Shown here in pieces: positions 10,883 to 19,905 of a DNA stretch of 64,000 nucleotides; positions within the stretch are counted from its first letter, which is position 1, and each line of letters opens with the position of its first letter. The position numbers were made by a program, and so were the translations under genes. The notes under the pieces are model-generated. The model did no database searches and was not told the origin of the DNA. It saw only the letters and a list, made by a program, of their open reading frames with translations. Source of the DNA: Panicum virgatum (Eukaryota > Streptophyta > Magnoliopsida > Poales > Poaceae); assembly GCF_016808335.1 (NCBI RefSeq), contig NC_053146.1, positions 26,194,938 through 26,258,937 on the forward strand. The letters run 5' to 3'.

Positions 10883-11849
10883 CTGAAAAAGGGTTTCAAC
10901 AGCAAGGCTGAGTATTCTAATACTCAGCAAGACTTAACCGTCAACGGGTATAAGTAGCCCACCTTAGCTAGACTATGCAAGGCTTTGTGAGGCTCTGGTT
11001 TTCTTTTGCTGAAAAGCAATAAAGAGTATGTCCTTACTTTCAAGTTTTAGCTTTCAAGGTTCTAGTTGATTAACCATTCTATGTAAGCAGCTACTATCCA
11101 ATCATGGTAGAAAATTAAGCAAACATCAAGATTGATTAAAGTATTGTTGCTCTTCTTACTCTGTGTGGCAAAGAGATCAAGCAGTCTCATTTCATCGTGA
11201 GAGGCGGACGATTCTGAATCGAAATTCAACCTTGCAAGGATAAACCTAACACACACGTCTGGAACACCGTCGGGTCATTCCCAAACAACCGTTGACCTTT
11301 CTTTCCGGCTTGTGGATAGGGTCACTCTCCCCGACTACAGGGCTCCAAGGCCGAACCTTGTCCCTAGAAGTCGTAGTGTTGCGCAACATAAGAATAAAAC
11401 CTATCCCTACTGAGAGAGTGAAAGGTATATCCACTCCCCGGTCCAATCGGCTACTAGGCTTGCCGCGTACCATATTGACGGCATGTGGCTAGTACTTTCA
11501 AAGACTTAACCAACGCTACCACACACCGCGACCTTAGCAAGTTCATTAACACAGACGGGGTCTCTCATGAAGCTATGATATCGATCACAACCCCGTCCGT
11601 CGTCCTTATATTGTTAACAGAAAGTAAACAGGCAATTCCTATAAAGCTCGCGAGTGACAGGCAATCACTCGACTTTTACCGGTCCTAAAAGCTTAGCAAG
11701 TAGTCGAACTCAAATCTAGTATTCAGTACATGGGTTCCTAGGATCATGCATCTAGGGTTTCAATTCAAATCCTAAGAACTATAAATGCACAAGTAGGTAA
11801 CAACAGTAAATGATAATAATTTGAAATATAGGTTATGTCCGGGGCTTGC

Positions 11850-12002
11850 CTTCTCGGTAGTTGCTAACTATTTCAGCCCTAGGCTCTTCCGAACTTTGGT
11901 CCGGGGCTTCAGTTAGTTCCGCAGTGTTTACTTGAGCTTCGAGATCACCTCCGTCAGATTCCGGGATCAGCTCGTACGTCCCGTCCGATAAGACAGTCGT
12001 GT
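11850..12002 (-). CDS. LTR exon A (E-minus 3' LTR), conserved small coding exon
   Basis: 153 nt between CATATAG and G/GCAAGCCCC. Its open frame starts in phase 1 and contains LSDGTYELIPESDGG and an acidic SSEEPRAEIVS tail. It differs from E-plus at a handful of residues, and the frame is intact. Joined to exon B at the marked sites it stays in frame. Confidence 0.5.
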
Positions 12003-14391
12003 CTATATGTAATGCAAGAACAACATTATAAGCACACATGGGCAATCGTTTATAGAGTAGTTAAATAACAAAACTAACTACACAAGGCATCATGATCAAC
12101 AGCACAAAAGAAGACAAGTGGGGGTGGTTTTCTTATAACAAACAAAACATAGTTTGCTAACCATTCAACTACTCATAGTACAAACAGTAATAAAATCTGC
12201 CAAAATTACCCTAAGCAGAACATGAACAAAGCAATCTACCCTGTAAAAATCATGCCAAGACTTGTAGTCAAATAAACACAACAAATCATTCATGCAGGCA
12301 GCACATAGACAAACTTGAATTATACAGGTCAAACTAAAGCAAAACAGAAGCTCAAAATTTAACAGGAGCTTGATACAGATAAGAACTAACTACAGTGAAT
12401 TTTTCATGATTTTATCTATACAGAAATAAATATGAGAAAATAAACAAAACAGACAACAGATTAGCAAGATTTATTTTTAGCCCTTGACCTAGCCACGAAC
12501 TGCAGCTCAAACTTCCTAGACAAGCTAAGATACTCCAGATGTACACTCAGGAATAATTTCAGGATTTATTAAGAACAGAAACTATTTACCATAATTAAAG
12601 TCTACTAAATAAGGATTAAACCAAATAAATAGCTACACAAGAGAACTGATCATGAAATTTTTATAACAAAGCTAGTGTAACAAGAGTAAACTACCACCAA
12701 AATTTTATAGCAAAACCAGATTTCAAGCATCAGATAAGAAAAAGATTAAATAACTAGTATTTATAAACCTAGTAACACAAATCAAAATCTACAGCAAAAA
12801 CTTGCAACTAAAGCCTAACATATTATGGTTCTACTGCATAGAGCTCTTCAAGAGGATTCCAAAACATCAAGATTTCCTATTTTACGAATTTTCTATGAAT
12901 TGATACTGAATTTCAAAGTTCACTGAAAAACATTGCAAACCAGTCCCTAAGGCACTATTGCAATGAGTCACTGACTACGCAGATAACCCCCTGGGGTTTT
13001 TCAAATTCAAACCCCGACGTCCCTGGCCGGGTCAGAGAGGGGAGTCGGGGTTTGACCGGCCGTTTCCCGGTGAGGGGGTCCGGCGGCGAGGGTAGAGAGG
13101 TGTGGGAGCTTCACGGGTTCAAGGCGCACCTCTGGGTGCTTGGAATCGAGGCTAGGGTGGTCAGAGACGGGGTGTCGACGGCGAGCGGTGGCTTGCGGGC
13201 TCGGAGCACGGCGGCGGGGTGACTCCGGTGGGGTTCGGGTGAGGGGAAGGGGCCTGGGAGTTGCGCGAGGGCGAGGTGCGGCTAACGGTGGGGGTTGTAG
13301 GGGTGGAGCGGGTCTGGGGTGGCGGCTCCGCGGCGGGGTGAGCTCGCCGGCGTTCCAGCGGGGCGGCAGCGGTGTTCTGCGGTGTTGGAGCGAGGAGAGA
13401 GCAAAGGAGCGAGTGAAATCGACTCCTGGGGTTCTTGTAGTGCTCAGGCGCGCGAAATATCGAGAGCTGGGCCTCTGGTTCGGGCTCTCCACGGCGGCGT
13501 CGCGGTGGCGGCCGCCGGGGTGGTTCTGGAAGCGGCAGGGGTGCGTGGCACGGCCGAGGAGCTCCAGCGCGAGGCAACAGGAGGGGGAGGAGGTCGTCCG
13601 CGACGCGTGGGTGCCAGCGCACGGCGAAGTAATGGCCGGGAAAGCTGGGAAGGCGCCGGCGGGCGGCGCTGTTGGTGGACGGCGGCGAGAAGCAGAGCAG
13701 GGAGGGGGAAGAAGGGGATAAGGGCGATTTTGCAATTTCCAAAATCACCCTTATCCCCTTCTTCCCCCTCCCTGCTCTGCTTCTCGCCGCCGACGCCACC
13801 GACAGCGCCGCCGCCGACGCCTTCCCGGCTTTCCCGGCCATAACTTCGCCGTGCGCTGGCACCCACGCGTCGCGGACGACCTCCTCCCCCTCCTGTTGCC
13901 TCGCGCTGGAGCTCCTCGGCCGTGCCACGCACCCCCGCCGCTTCCAGAGCCACCCCGACGGCCGCCACCGCGACGCCGCCGTGGACAGCCCTGGACAGCG
14001 CCCGCCGCGCCCTTCTAGCGAGCGCCCGAGCCCTACAAGAACCCCAGGAGTCGATTTCACTTGCTCCTTTGCTCTCTCCTCGCTTCCACACCGCAGAACA
14101 CCGCCGCCGCCCCACTGGAACGCCGGCGAGCTCACCCCGCCGCGGAGCCGCCACTGCAGGCCCGCTCCACCCCTACAGCCCCCACCTTTAGCACCGCCTC
14201 GACCTCGCGCAGCTCCTAGACCGCTTCCCCTCGCCCGAACCTCACCGGAGCTACCCCGCCGCCGTGCTCCGAGCCCGCAAGCCGCCGCTCGCCGTCGACA
14301 CCCCATCTTCGACCACCCTAGCCTCGATTCCAAGCACCCAGAGGTGCGCCTTGAACCCGTGAAGCTCCCACACCCCTCCATCCTCGCCGCC

Positions 14392-15488
14392 GGTGAGCCC
14401 CTCGCCGGTAAACCGCCGGTCAAACCCGCGCTCCCCCTCTGACCCGACCCGAGGACCTCGGTTTTGAATTTGAAAAACCCTAGGGGGGTTGTCTGCGTAG
14501 TCAGTGACTCATAGGAATAGTGCCCACAGGGACTTGTTTGTAATAGTTTGCTGTGATCTTTGAAATTCAATATCAATTCATAGAAAATTCATAAAATAGC
14601 AAATCTTGATGTTTTGGAATCCTCTTGAAGAGATCTATGCAGTAGAACCATAATATGTTAGGCTTTAGTTGCAAGTTTTTGCTGTAGATTTTGATTTGTG
14701 TTACTAGGTATATAAATACTTGTTCTTTAATCTTTTTCTTATCTGATGCTTGAAAGCTTGTTTTGCTCTGAAATTTTTGTTGTAGTTGAATCATGTTACA
14801 CTAGTTTTGATATAAAATTTTCATGATCAGTTCTTTGTTATAGTTATTTGTTTGATTTAATCCTTGTTTAGTAGACTTTAATTATGATAAATAGTTTCGA
14901 TTCTTAGTAATTCATGAATTTATTTCTGCATGTTCTTCTGGAGTAGATTAGCTTGTCCAGGAAGTTTGAACCTTAATTCATGACTATAACAGGAGCTAAA
15001 ATTGAATCTTGCTAAACTGATGTCTGTTTTGTTTATTTTCTCAGAATTATTTCCGTATAGATAAAATCATGAAAAATTTTCAGTAGATAAATCATCCCTG
15101 TTTAGATCTCCTGTTAAATTTTGAGATTCTGTTTGGCTCTAGTTTGATTTGTATAATTCAAGCTTGTACTAGGTGTTGCCTGCATAAATGATTTATTGTG
15201 ATTAATTGGGTACATGTCTTGGCATGATTTTTGCAGGGTAGCTTAGTATGTTCATGTTCTGTTTAGGGTAATTTTGGTAGAATTTATTAATATTTGTACT
15301 CTGAGTTGTTGATTTGTTTGCAAAACATGACTTAATTGTATAGGAAATCACCCCCACTTGTTTATGAAGTTAGTCAACTTCATTTGTGCTGTTGATCATG
15401 ATGCCTTGTGTAGTTAAATTTGGTATTTAACTGCTCTATAAACGATTGCCCATGTGTGGTTATAATGTTGTTCTTGCATTACATATAG
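14392..15488 (+). other. Putative intron 1 of the LTR transcript
   Basis: It begins GTGAGC after CTCGCCGCCG in the GC-rich zone and ends ACATATAG before exon A. The sequence switches from very GC-rich to T-rich at the start, as in grass introns. It contains the conserved CTCTATAAACGATTGCCC block shortly before the acceptor. The donor is not kept in the E-minus LTRs (GCGACC and GGACCC instead), so exon 1 is uncertain. Confidence 0.4.
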
Positions 15489-15641
15489 ATACGACTACTT
15501 TGTCGGACGGGACGTACGAGCTGATCCCGGAGTCTGACGGAGGTGGTCTCGAAGCTCAAGTGAACACCGCCGTACTAACTGAAGCCCCGGACCAAAGTTC
15601 GGAAGAGCCTAGAGCTGAAATAGTTAGCGACTACCGAGAAG
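15489..15641 (+). CDS. LTR exon A (E-plus 5' LTR), conserved small coding exon
   Basis: 153 nt bounded by ACATATAG on the left and AAG/GCAAGC, a GC-type donor, on the right. The frame is 2 nt + 50 codons + 1 nt and contains TLSDGTYELIPESDGG followed by an acidic stretch. The J LTR has the same bounded exon at 144 nt (nine fewer) with NLADGDYELVPADS. Phase and frame are kept although the surrounding DNA has diverged. I recognise no domain. The region upstream has no ATG in the GC-rich exon, so the translation start is unknown. Confidence 0.5.
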
Positions 15642-16607
15642 GCAAGCCCCGGACATAACCTATACTTCAAGTTATTATCACTACTGTATTACTTACTTGT
15701 GCATTTACAGTTCATAGGTTTTGAATTGAAACCCTAGATGCATGATCCTAGAAACATATGTACTGAACACTAGACCTGAGTTCGACTACTTGCTAAGCTT
15801 ATAGGACCGGTAAAAGTCGAGTGATTGCCTGTCACTCGCGAGCTTTATAGGAATTGCTTGTTTACTTTCTGTTATCAATATAAGGACGACGGGCGGGGTT
15901 GTGTTCGATATCATGACCTTATGTGATACCCCGTCTGTGTTGATGAACTTGCTAAGGTCGCGGTGTGTGGTAGTGCCGGTTAAGTTTTTGAAAGTACTAG
16001 CCACATGCCGTAAATATGGTACGCGGCAAGCCTAGTAGCCGATTGGACCGGGGAGTGGATATACCTCCCACTCTCTCTTAGGAATAGGTTTTATTTTTAT
16101 GTTGCGCAACACTACGACTTCAAGGGACAAGGTTCGGCCTTGGAGCCCTGTAGTCGGGGAGAGTGCCACTATCCACAAGTCGGAAAGAAAGGTCAACGGT
16201 TGTTTGGGAATGACCCGACGGTATTCCAGACGTGTGTGCTAGGTTACCCTTGCAAGGTTGAATTTCGATTCAGAATCGTCCGCCTCTCACGATGAAATGA
16301 GACTGCTTGATTGATCTGCCACACAGAGTAATAAGAGCAACAATTTTATAATCAATCTTGATGATTTCCTTAGAAGTTCCACCATGATTGGATAGTAGTT
16401 GCTTACATAGAATGGTTAATCTACTAGAATCTTGAAAGCTAAAACTTGAAAGTAAGGACCTACTCTTTATTGCTTTTCAGCAAAGGAAAACCAGAGCCTT
16501 ACAAAGCCTTGCATAGTCTAGCTAAGGTGGGCTACATATACCCGTTGGCGGTTAAGTCTTGCTGAGTATTAGAATACTCAGCCTTGTTGTTGAAAATCCT
16601 TTTTCAG
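15642..16607 (+). other. Putative intron 2, conserved across LTR families
   Basis: Begins GCAAGC and ends TTTTTCAG. Several blocks are conserved with LTR J (62232-63205): CCCTAGATGCATGATCC, GACAACGGGCGGGGTTGTG-like, GTACTAGCCACAT, GATTGGACCGG, GTAGTCGGGGAG and AATCGTCCGCCTCTCACG. Conservation this strong in a non-coding stretch suggests RNA structure or protein-binding function. A near-perfect hairpin sits 25 nt before the acceptor. Confidence 0.4.
16561..16582 (+). promoter_or_regulatory. Conserved hairpin before exon B acceptor
   Basis: Arms GCTGAGTATT and AATACTCAGC with a 2-nt loop AG. The same hairpin is at 10907-10928 and 34400-34421 (inverted), 27731-27752 and, slightly changed, 63160-63181 in J. 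It ends 25 nt before the CAG acceptor, so it could affect splice-site use or act in the RNA. Confidence 0.55.
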
Positions 16608-16717
16608 GTATGACTTTTGAGGATCAGATCGCTAGCTTGACCTATCCTTGCTCGTTGCCTCCTGGCTGGTCCGTAGAGTGGGATACGTCTTCGGCCGGCA
16701 ATGACTATGACGAGTGA
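16608..16717 (+). CDS. LTR exon B (E-plus 5' LTR), conserved small coding exon with stop
   Basis: 110 nt after TTTTTCAG, read as 2 nt + 35 codons + TGA (16715-16717). It contains MTFEDQIASLTYPC and LPPGWSVEWD. J (116 nt) encodes FEDLFASLTWPC and LPPGWSVEWD. Over the 23 aligned codons from FED to EWD I count 8 identical, 11 with synonymous change only and 4 with amino-acid change, which points to selection on protein. Joining exon A to B at the marked sites is in frame in E-plus, E-minus and J. The protein is unknown; a tryptophan/proline motif is its clearest feature. Confidence 0.55.
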
Positions 16718-17090
16718 TACCATGCTTGGGCTAGCCTGGTATCCTTTTTGCGACGTGTTGTAGCCGTCGTGTTTTATCTTCCGCTGTTTAAACCCTGAAG
16801 CTTTATACTTGTGGCTGGTACAACTGTTTTACTTAAGTTGGCTTTGTAATAATGTTTTTAACTGGTTTGTAATTATTACCATGCTTGTGTTGTAAAAATT
16901 GTGGTTGTAATATCTCTGGACTCGCCTTCGTGCGGGGTATGCTTGTTCGATCCGAGAATCGGTGGTTGTATCGGGACGTTACCCGACAGACCAAAAATTG
17001 TTCCGTTTGAAGTGCGTTTAAGCTAATGTTGCCTTTATGGTGATGGCCTGCGCACTTGAGCCGGGATAATTTAGGCGGTTCTGCCACAGC

Positions 17091-17103
17091 TGGTATCAGA
17101 GCT
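17091..17103 (+). other. Primer binding site, initiator tRNA-Met type (E-plus)
   Basis: TGGTATCAGAGCT, complementary to the 3' end of initiator tRNA-Met, two bases after the LTR end CTGCCACA. Same site on the minus strand at 33880-33892 in E-minus. Confidence 0.9.
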
Positions 17104-17371
17104 GCAAGCATACACCGGAGATGTTGGAACCTTAAAAATCGCTTTCCGTATAAAATTGGAACAACAAGGTATTTCAAAAAATTACGTTGGATTCGTTAAG
17201 AGTTGTGCATAGAACGTAAAGTCCTAGGGAATTTATGGGAATTACTAGGTGGTTATTTCTGTATGGTTTATGTTATCTGACTTCCAGCACTTTATATTTT
17301 GTTAAACCATACTCACAAGCAACTCTTAATTCTTGTAACGACGCACCTACGTGAGGTAAGGTGGTAAGGAT

Positions 17372-17748
17372 CCTCAGTCAGCTGAGGGAGTCTGACCTTC
17401 CCGTCGGTGATGCGAGCCGAACGCTGCCCTCAAGCAGTGGCTTACTTGAGGTGCTTCCAATATACCGACTATTAGTTGACTATATTGGAAGTAAAGTGTG
17501 CTCAGTCAGCTGAGGGAGTCTGACCTTTCCGTCGGCGATGCGAACTGAACGCTGCGCTCAAGCAGTGGCCTACTTGAGCTGCTGCCAATATACCGATCTC
17601 GGTCGACTATATTGGGAGTAAAGGAACTCGTGAATACGCCACTGAGTAGCGTATGTTAACGTTGGCCATACGACGGAAATTGTATGGCTGCCGCTTCTAT
17701 AGTGAGCGGTAATGTTTGGGAACGCTTTCATGTGTGCTGGCATGAAAG
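17372..17748 (+). ncRNA. Stem-loop array in the E-plus leader (tandem ~125-nt modules)
   Basis: Module 1 (17372-17491) and module 2 (about 17501-17615) each contain three hairpins: CTCAG/CTGAG, CTCAAG/CTTGAG and CCAATATA/TATATTGG. Four more follow: ATACGC/GCGTAT (17634-17654), CCATAC/GTATGG (17665-17688), CCGCT/AGCGG (17691-17709) and CTTTCATG/CATGAAAG (17724-17748). The outer pair of the second hairpin is C-G in module 1 and G-C in module 2, a compensatory change. E-minus has the same array (33240-33612). A packaging or dimerisation signal is the natural guess, not shown. Confidence 0.6.
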
Positions 17749-17758
17749 GTTCATTGGT

Positions 17759-17779
17759 TATATATATATATATATATAT
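17759..17779 (+). repeat. TA microsatellite
   Basis: About ten TA units directly after the stem-loop array. The E-minus copy is much shorter (around 33218-33225). Confidence 0.8.
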
Positions 17780-18367
17780 GTTCTGTCAATCTTCTGCAGG
17801 TACGCTAACCGCGATCGATAAGTTAAGAACGGTTAGAGTGTATCGACTAGCTATATAGGGAGAGCCGTATTTATGTATGCCACCGTGCTAACCACGTAAG
17901 TCCAACCTTAGTTGGCAATTGTTTATCTTGTGAGGAAGGTCAGGACATGCATACATATCTGGTTGATGTTTGATTGGTTCATAATATTTGAAGTTGCTAC
18001 ATGAGCTTGTTAAGGAAATTCTAGTATGAATCTTTATAAGATAAGTGTTAGTGTGCTTAAAACATGAGTGAGGGAAACTCTGATTTTAGTAGCATGCTTG
18101 TTAAATGCTTAGGTTTCCTTGGATGAAAAATATGGTTTTGAGTCATGCCTTCCTCCTAAGCCCCATCTTGTTGTTGTAAGGATCTTTTCATTCATTAGAA
18201 TCTCAAATGATGAACCAGTACCGATTGTGGTTTATTATTCTTTGAGCTTGGAATCTTATCATCTTTTGATTTAGAATCATAGTTGTTTGACCGCAGTCTT
18301 CTTAAAGCTTTATTTGAGAAGTCTTGAGATAATTGTATTACTCACATTTGAATCCTTTTTGATTCAG

Positions 18368-19270
18368 ATGGCGACTTGTTCCCAGATCTTTTGGGATGAG
18401 GAGGGAAATGCTCATACCGATTGTCTGTACTGGGAGGGTTTTCCGAGGATTCTTTGGGATTCACTTCGTATCTTCCACTACCCAGATCCACCCCAGTACA
18501 CGGGACGCCAGTTTTCTGAGGATGGAATTAAGAAGAATAGAGTTACAATGACCATTCCTCAGCACCCCACCTTGGAGTGGCCACCGATTGAGATTGAGGT
18601 GATTGGGTACCGTCTTGTGGATGCTTTTGAGAAAGCAGCTCTCAACGCTATTACCACTTTTTGTGAGCACCATCCCGAGGAGGTAGCTGCCTACCCTATT
18701 GGTTTGTTTCCAGCAGTCAGTACTGGACATGCAGAGTGGCTGTTCAGGGTCACACACTTTGGGCACTTGATTGGAGATGTAGCGGATGAGACTATTGAGG
18801 CAGTAGTCAGATATATGAATGCTCAGTCTCACTACCAGATACTCCAGCAGCGACACATGGACCAGGTGATAGACTTGGCCCAGAGTTTTCAGCGAGGCCT
18901 TCGTTTGAGGGATACTCAGATTCAGGGACTTCAGGATGCCGTTGCTGGGAGGGATCTGGCCATTGCATAGTTTGAGCATCAGGCTATGGAGCATGGTGCT
19001 GAGATAGAGCAGCGCAACATAGTTATTGGTTTTCTTCAGGGGCAGGTGAATGAGCTTCAAGCAGATTGGGCTGATGCTTTAGCACATGTTGGTATGCTCC
19101 AGGAGCAACTAGATGCCCCAGCTGAGCCTGCAGCAGCAGATGAGGACCCCGAGGAGATTGAGGGAGTTTCTGATCTAGATTCAGAGCACGCACTTGCTGA
19201 GCCTAACCCTCAGCCGGACGATTCTTCTTCCGGCAGTGCCTCTTCTGTGGGCAACCTCGACGACTTCTAG
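18368..19270 (+). pseudogene. orf0-like additional ORF upstream of gag (one in-frame TAG)
   Basis: The ATG at 18368 is preceded directly by TTTTTGATTCAG. 903 nt, 300 codons, with one TAG at 18968-18970 where E-minus has CAG. The N-terminal half starts MATCSQIFWDEEGNAHTDC and holds a compact region rich in W, Y and P. The middle (about residues 155-260) is rich in Q, L and E with heptad-like spacing, probably coiled coil. The tail is acidic and serine-rich, ending SSVGNLDDF. Rice RIRE3 and RIRE8 carry an unassigned ORF (orf0) at the same place, as I recall. Function unknown; a particle-associated or RNA-binding role would be speculation. E-minus has an intact copy of the same length, so the ORF was maintained until recently. 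Confidence 0.75.
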
Positions 19271-19905
19271 GCGCCTTAGACTAGTCCTAGATAGTTCGTG
19301 TTTTCTCTTGTTGTAGCTTGTACATAGGAAAGAGATGTTGTAAGATAGCCCTAGGGAGGAGTACCACTTGTTGTATTATATGTGGTAAGGGTGAGTGATG
19401 TTAGGTTGTAAGAAAAATGTTGCTTTGAATGAAATATAAGTAGCGACTACCAGTTTGGAAATCATAATCTTTCTACTTAGCAAATCTCTGCATTTGTGCA
19501 TTTTCACGCCGTTTGATGAATACTAAAGATGTTGCAAATCTTGTGGCATATGTGCTTATCAAATGTTAGCATGTTGAATCTGTGAGACTAAATTTTAGTC
19601 CAACCCCTTCTATGATCCCTGTTGTTTAGCAACATAGCACATAGCAATGAAGAGCGAATTGATAGATTACGTTCTTTACCCTTTGCTCTCAGTATTGAGT
19701 CTCTATACGATGGAGCATGAAGCTATCTAACAGCTGACCAGTTTTGATTTTTGTGGGTTGCACAGTTATGTGTTGGGCATATTGTGCTACGCCGCATCTA
19801 GTTAAATTTTGCTGATTTTGTTTTATCCTATGTATGATCATTGCACGTACCATTGATTTTGGAAGCGAGAAATATGTATCTAATGGATGTCTTCCATAAT
19901 TACAG
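19271..19905 (+). other. Spacer between orf0-like ORF and gag (E-plus)
   Basis: AT-rich, no conserved ORF. It ends TTCCATAATTACAG directly before the gag ATG, again a 3' splice-site-like sequence. The E-minus equivalent is 31083-31721. Confidence 0.5.

Larger units (their letters stand above)
10403..13744 (-). repeat. 3' LTR of E-minus, lacking its first ~0.47 kb
   Basis: Collinear with the E-minus 5' LTR and, in inverted orientation, with the E-plus LTRs. It stops at about 13734-13744, where the sequence turns directly into an LTR of opposite orientation (E-plus). It includes the GC-rich zone (about 13010-13740), intact exon A (11850-12002) and exon B (10773-10882), and the hairpin at 10907-10928. 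The long ORFs on both strands of the GC-rich zone reflect base composition. Confidence 0.85.
13734..17088 (+). repeat. 5' LTR of E-plus, lacking its first ~0.47 kb
   Basis: Collinear with 3' LTR positions from about 24921 to 28258. Zones: GC-rich (13745-14440), AT-rich intron-like (14470-15488), exon A (15489-15641), conserved middle block (15642-16607), exon B (16608-16717), 3' tail with several TTGTAA/AATAATG stretches (16840-16910) suitable for poly(A) signals, terminus CTGCCACA at 17088. The start of the LTR is missing, so U3 enhancers may be lost. Confidence 0.85.
17104..18367 (+). other. E-plus untranslated leader
   Basis: Non-coding leader between the PBS and the extra ORF. It has strong donor-like sites GAG/GTAAGG (17355-17360) and CAC/GTAAGTCC (about 17896), a stem-loop array (17372-17748), a TA microsatellite (about 17759-17779), and ends in GATTCAG directly before the ORF's ATG, a 3' splice-site-like sequence. 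This suggests that the orf0-like ORF is translated from a spliced RNA. Confidence 0.5.

Noticed and set aside
13734..13745. The LTR-LTR palindrome centre as a purely artefactual assembly fold-back
   Set aside because: The two arms differ at many positions, and the left arm matches the E-minus LTR while the right matches the E-plus LTR, so they are distinct sequences. Still worth checking with long reads.
13007..14576. Long overlapping ORFs on both strands (also 24864-25614, 35739-36560, 8253-9242, 59718-60508)
   Set aside because: They lie in GC-rich LTR promoter zones, occur in several frames and on both strands at once, and are proline/arginine/alanine-rich. They are explained by base composition. 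One frame could be the upstream part of the LTR gene, but the splice donor is not kept in E-minus and J has a different frame.
17372..17615. Repeated hairpins as a possible CRISPR array
   Set aside because: Only two modules, no unique spacers, plant retroelement leader. It is a tandem RNA-structure module.
18461..19060. 199-codon ORF antisense to the orf0-like ORF, same length at 31932-32531
   Set aside because: Lies opposite a conserved coding frame and differs exactly where the sense copies differ. A shadow of the sense codon usage is the simpler explanation.
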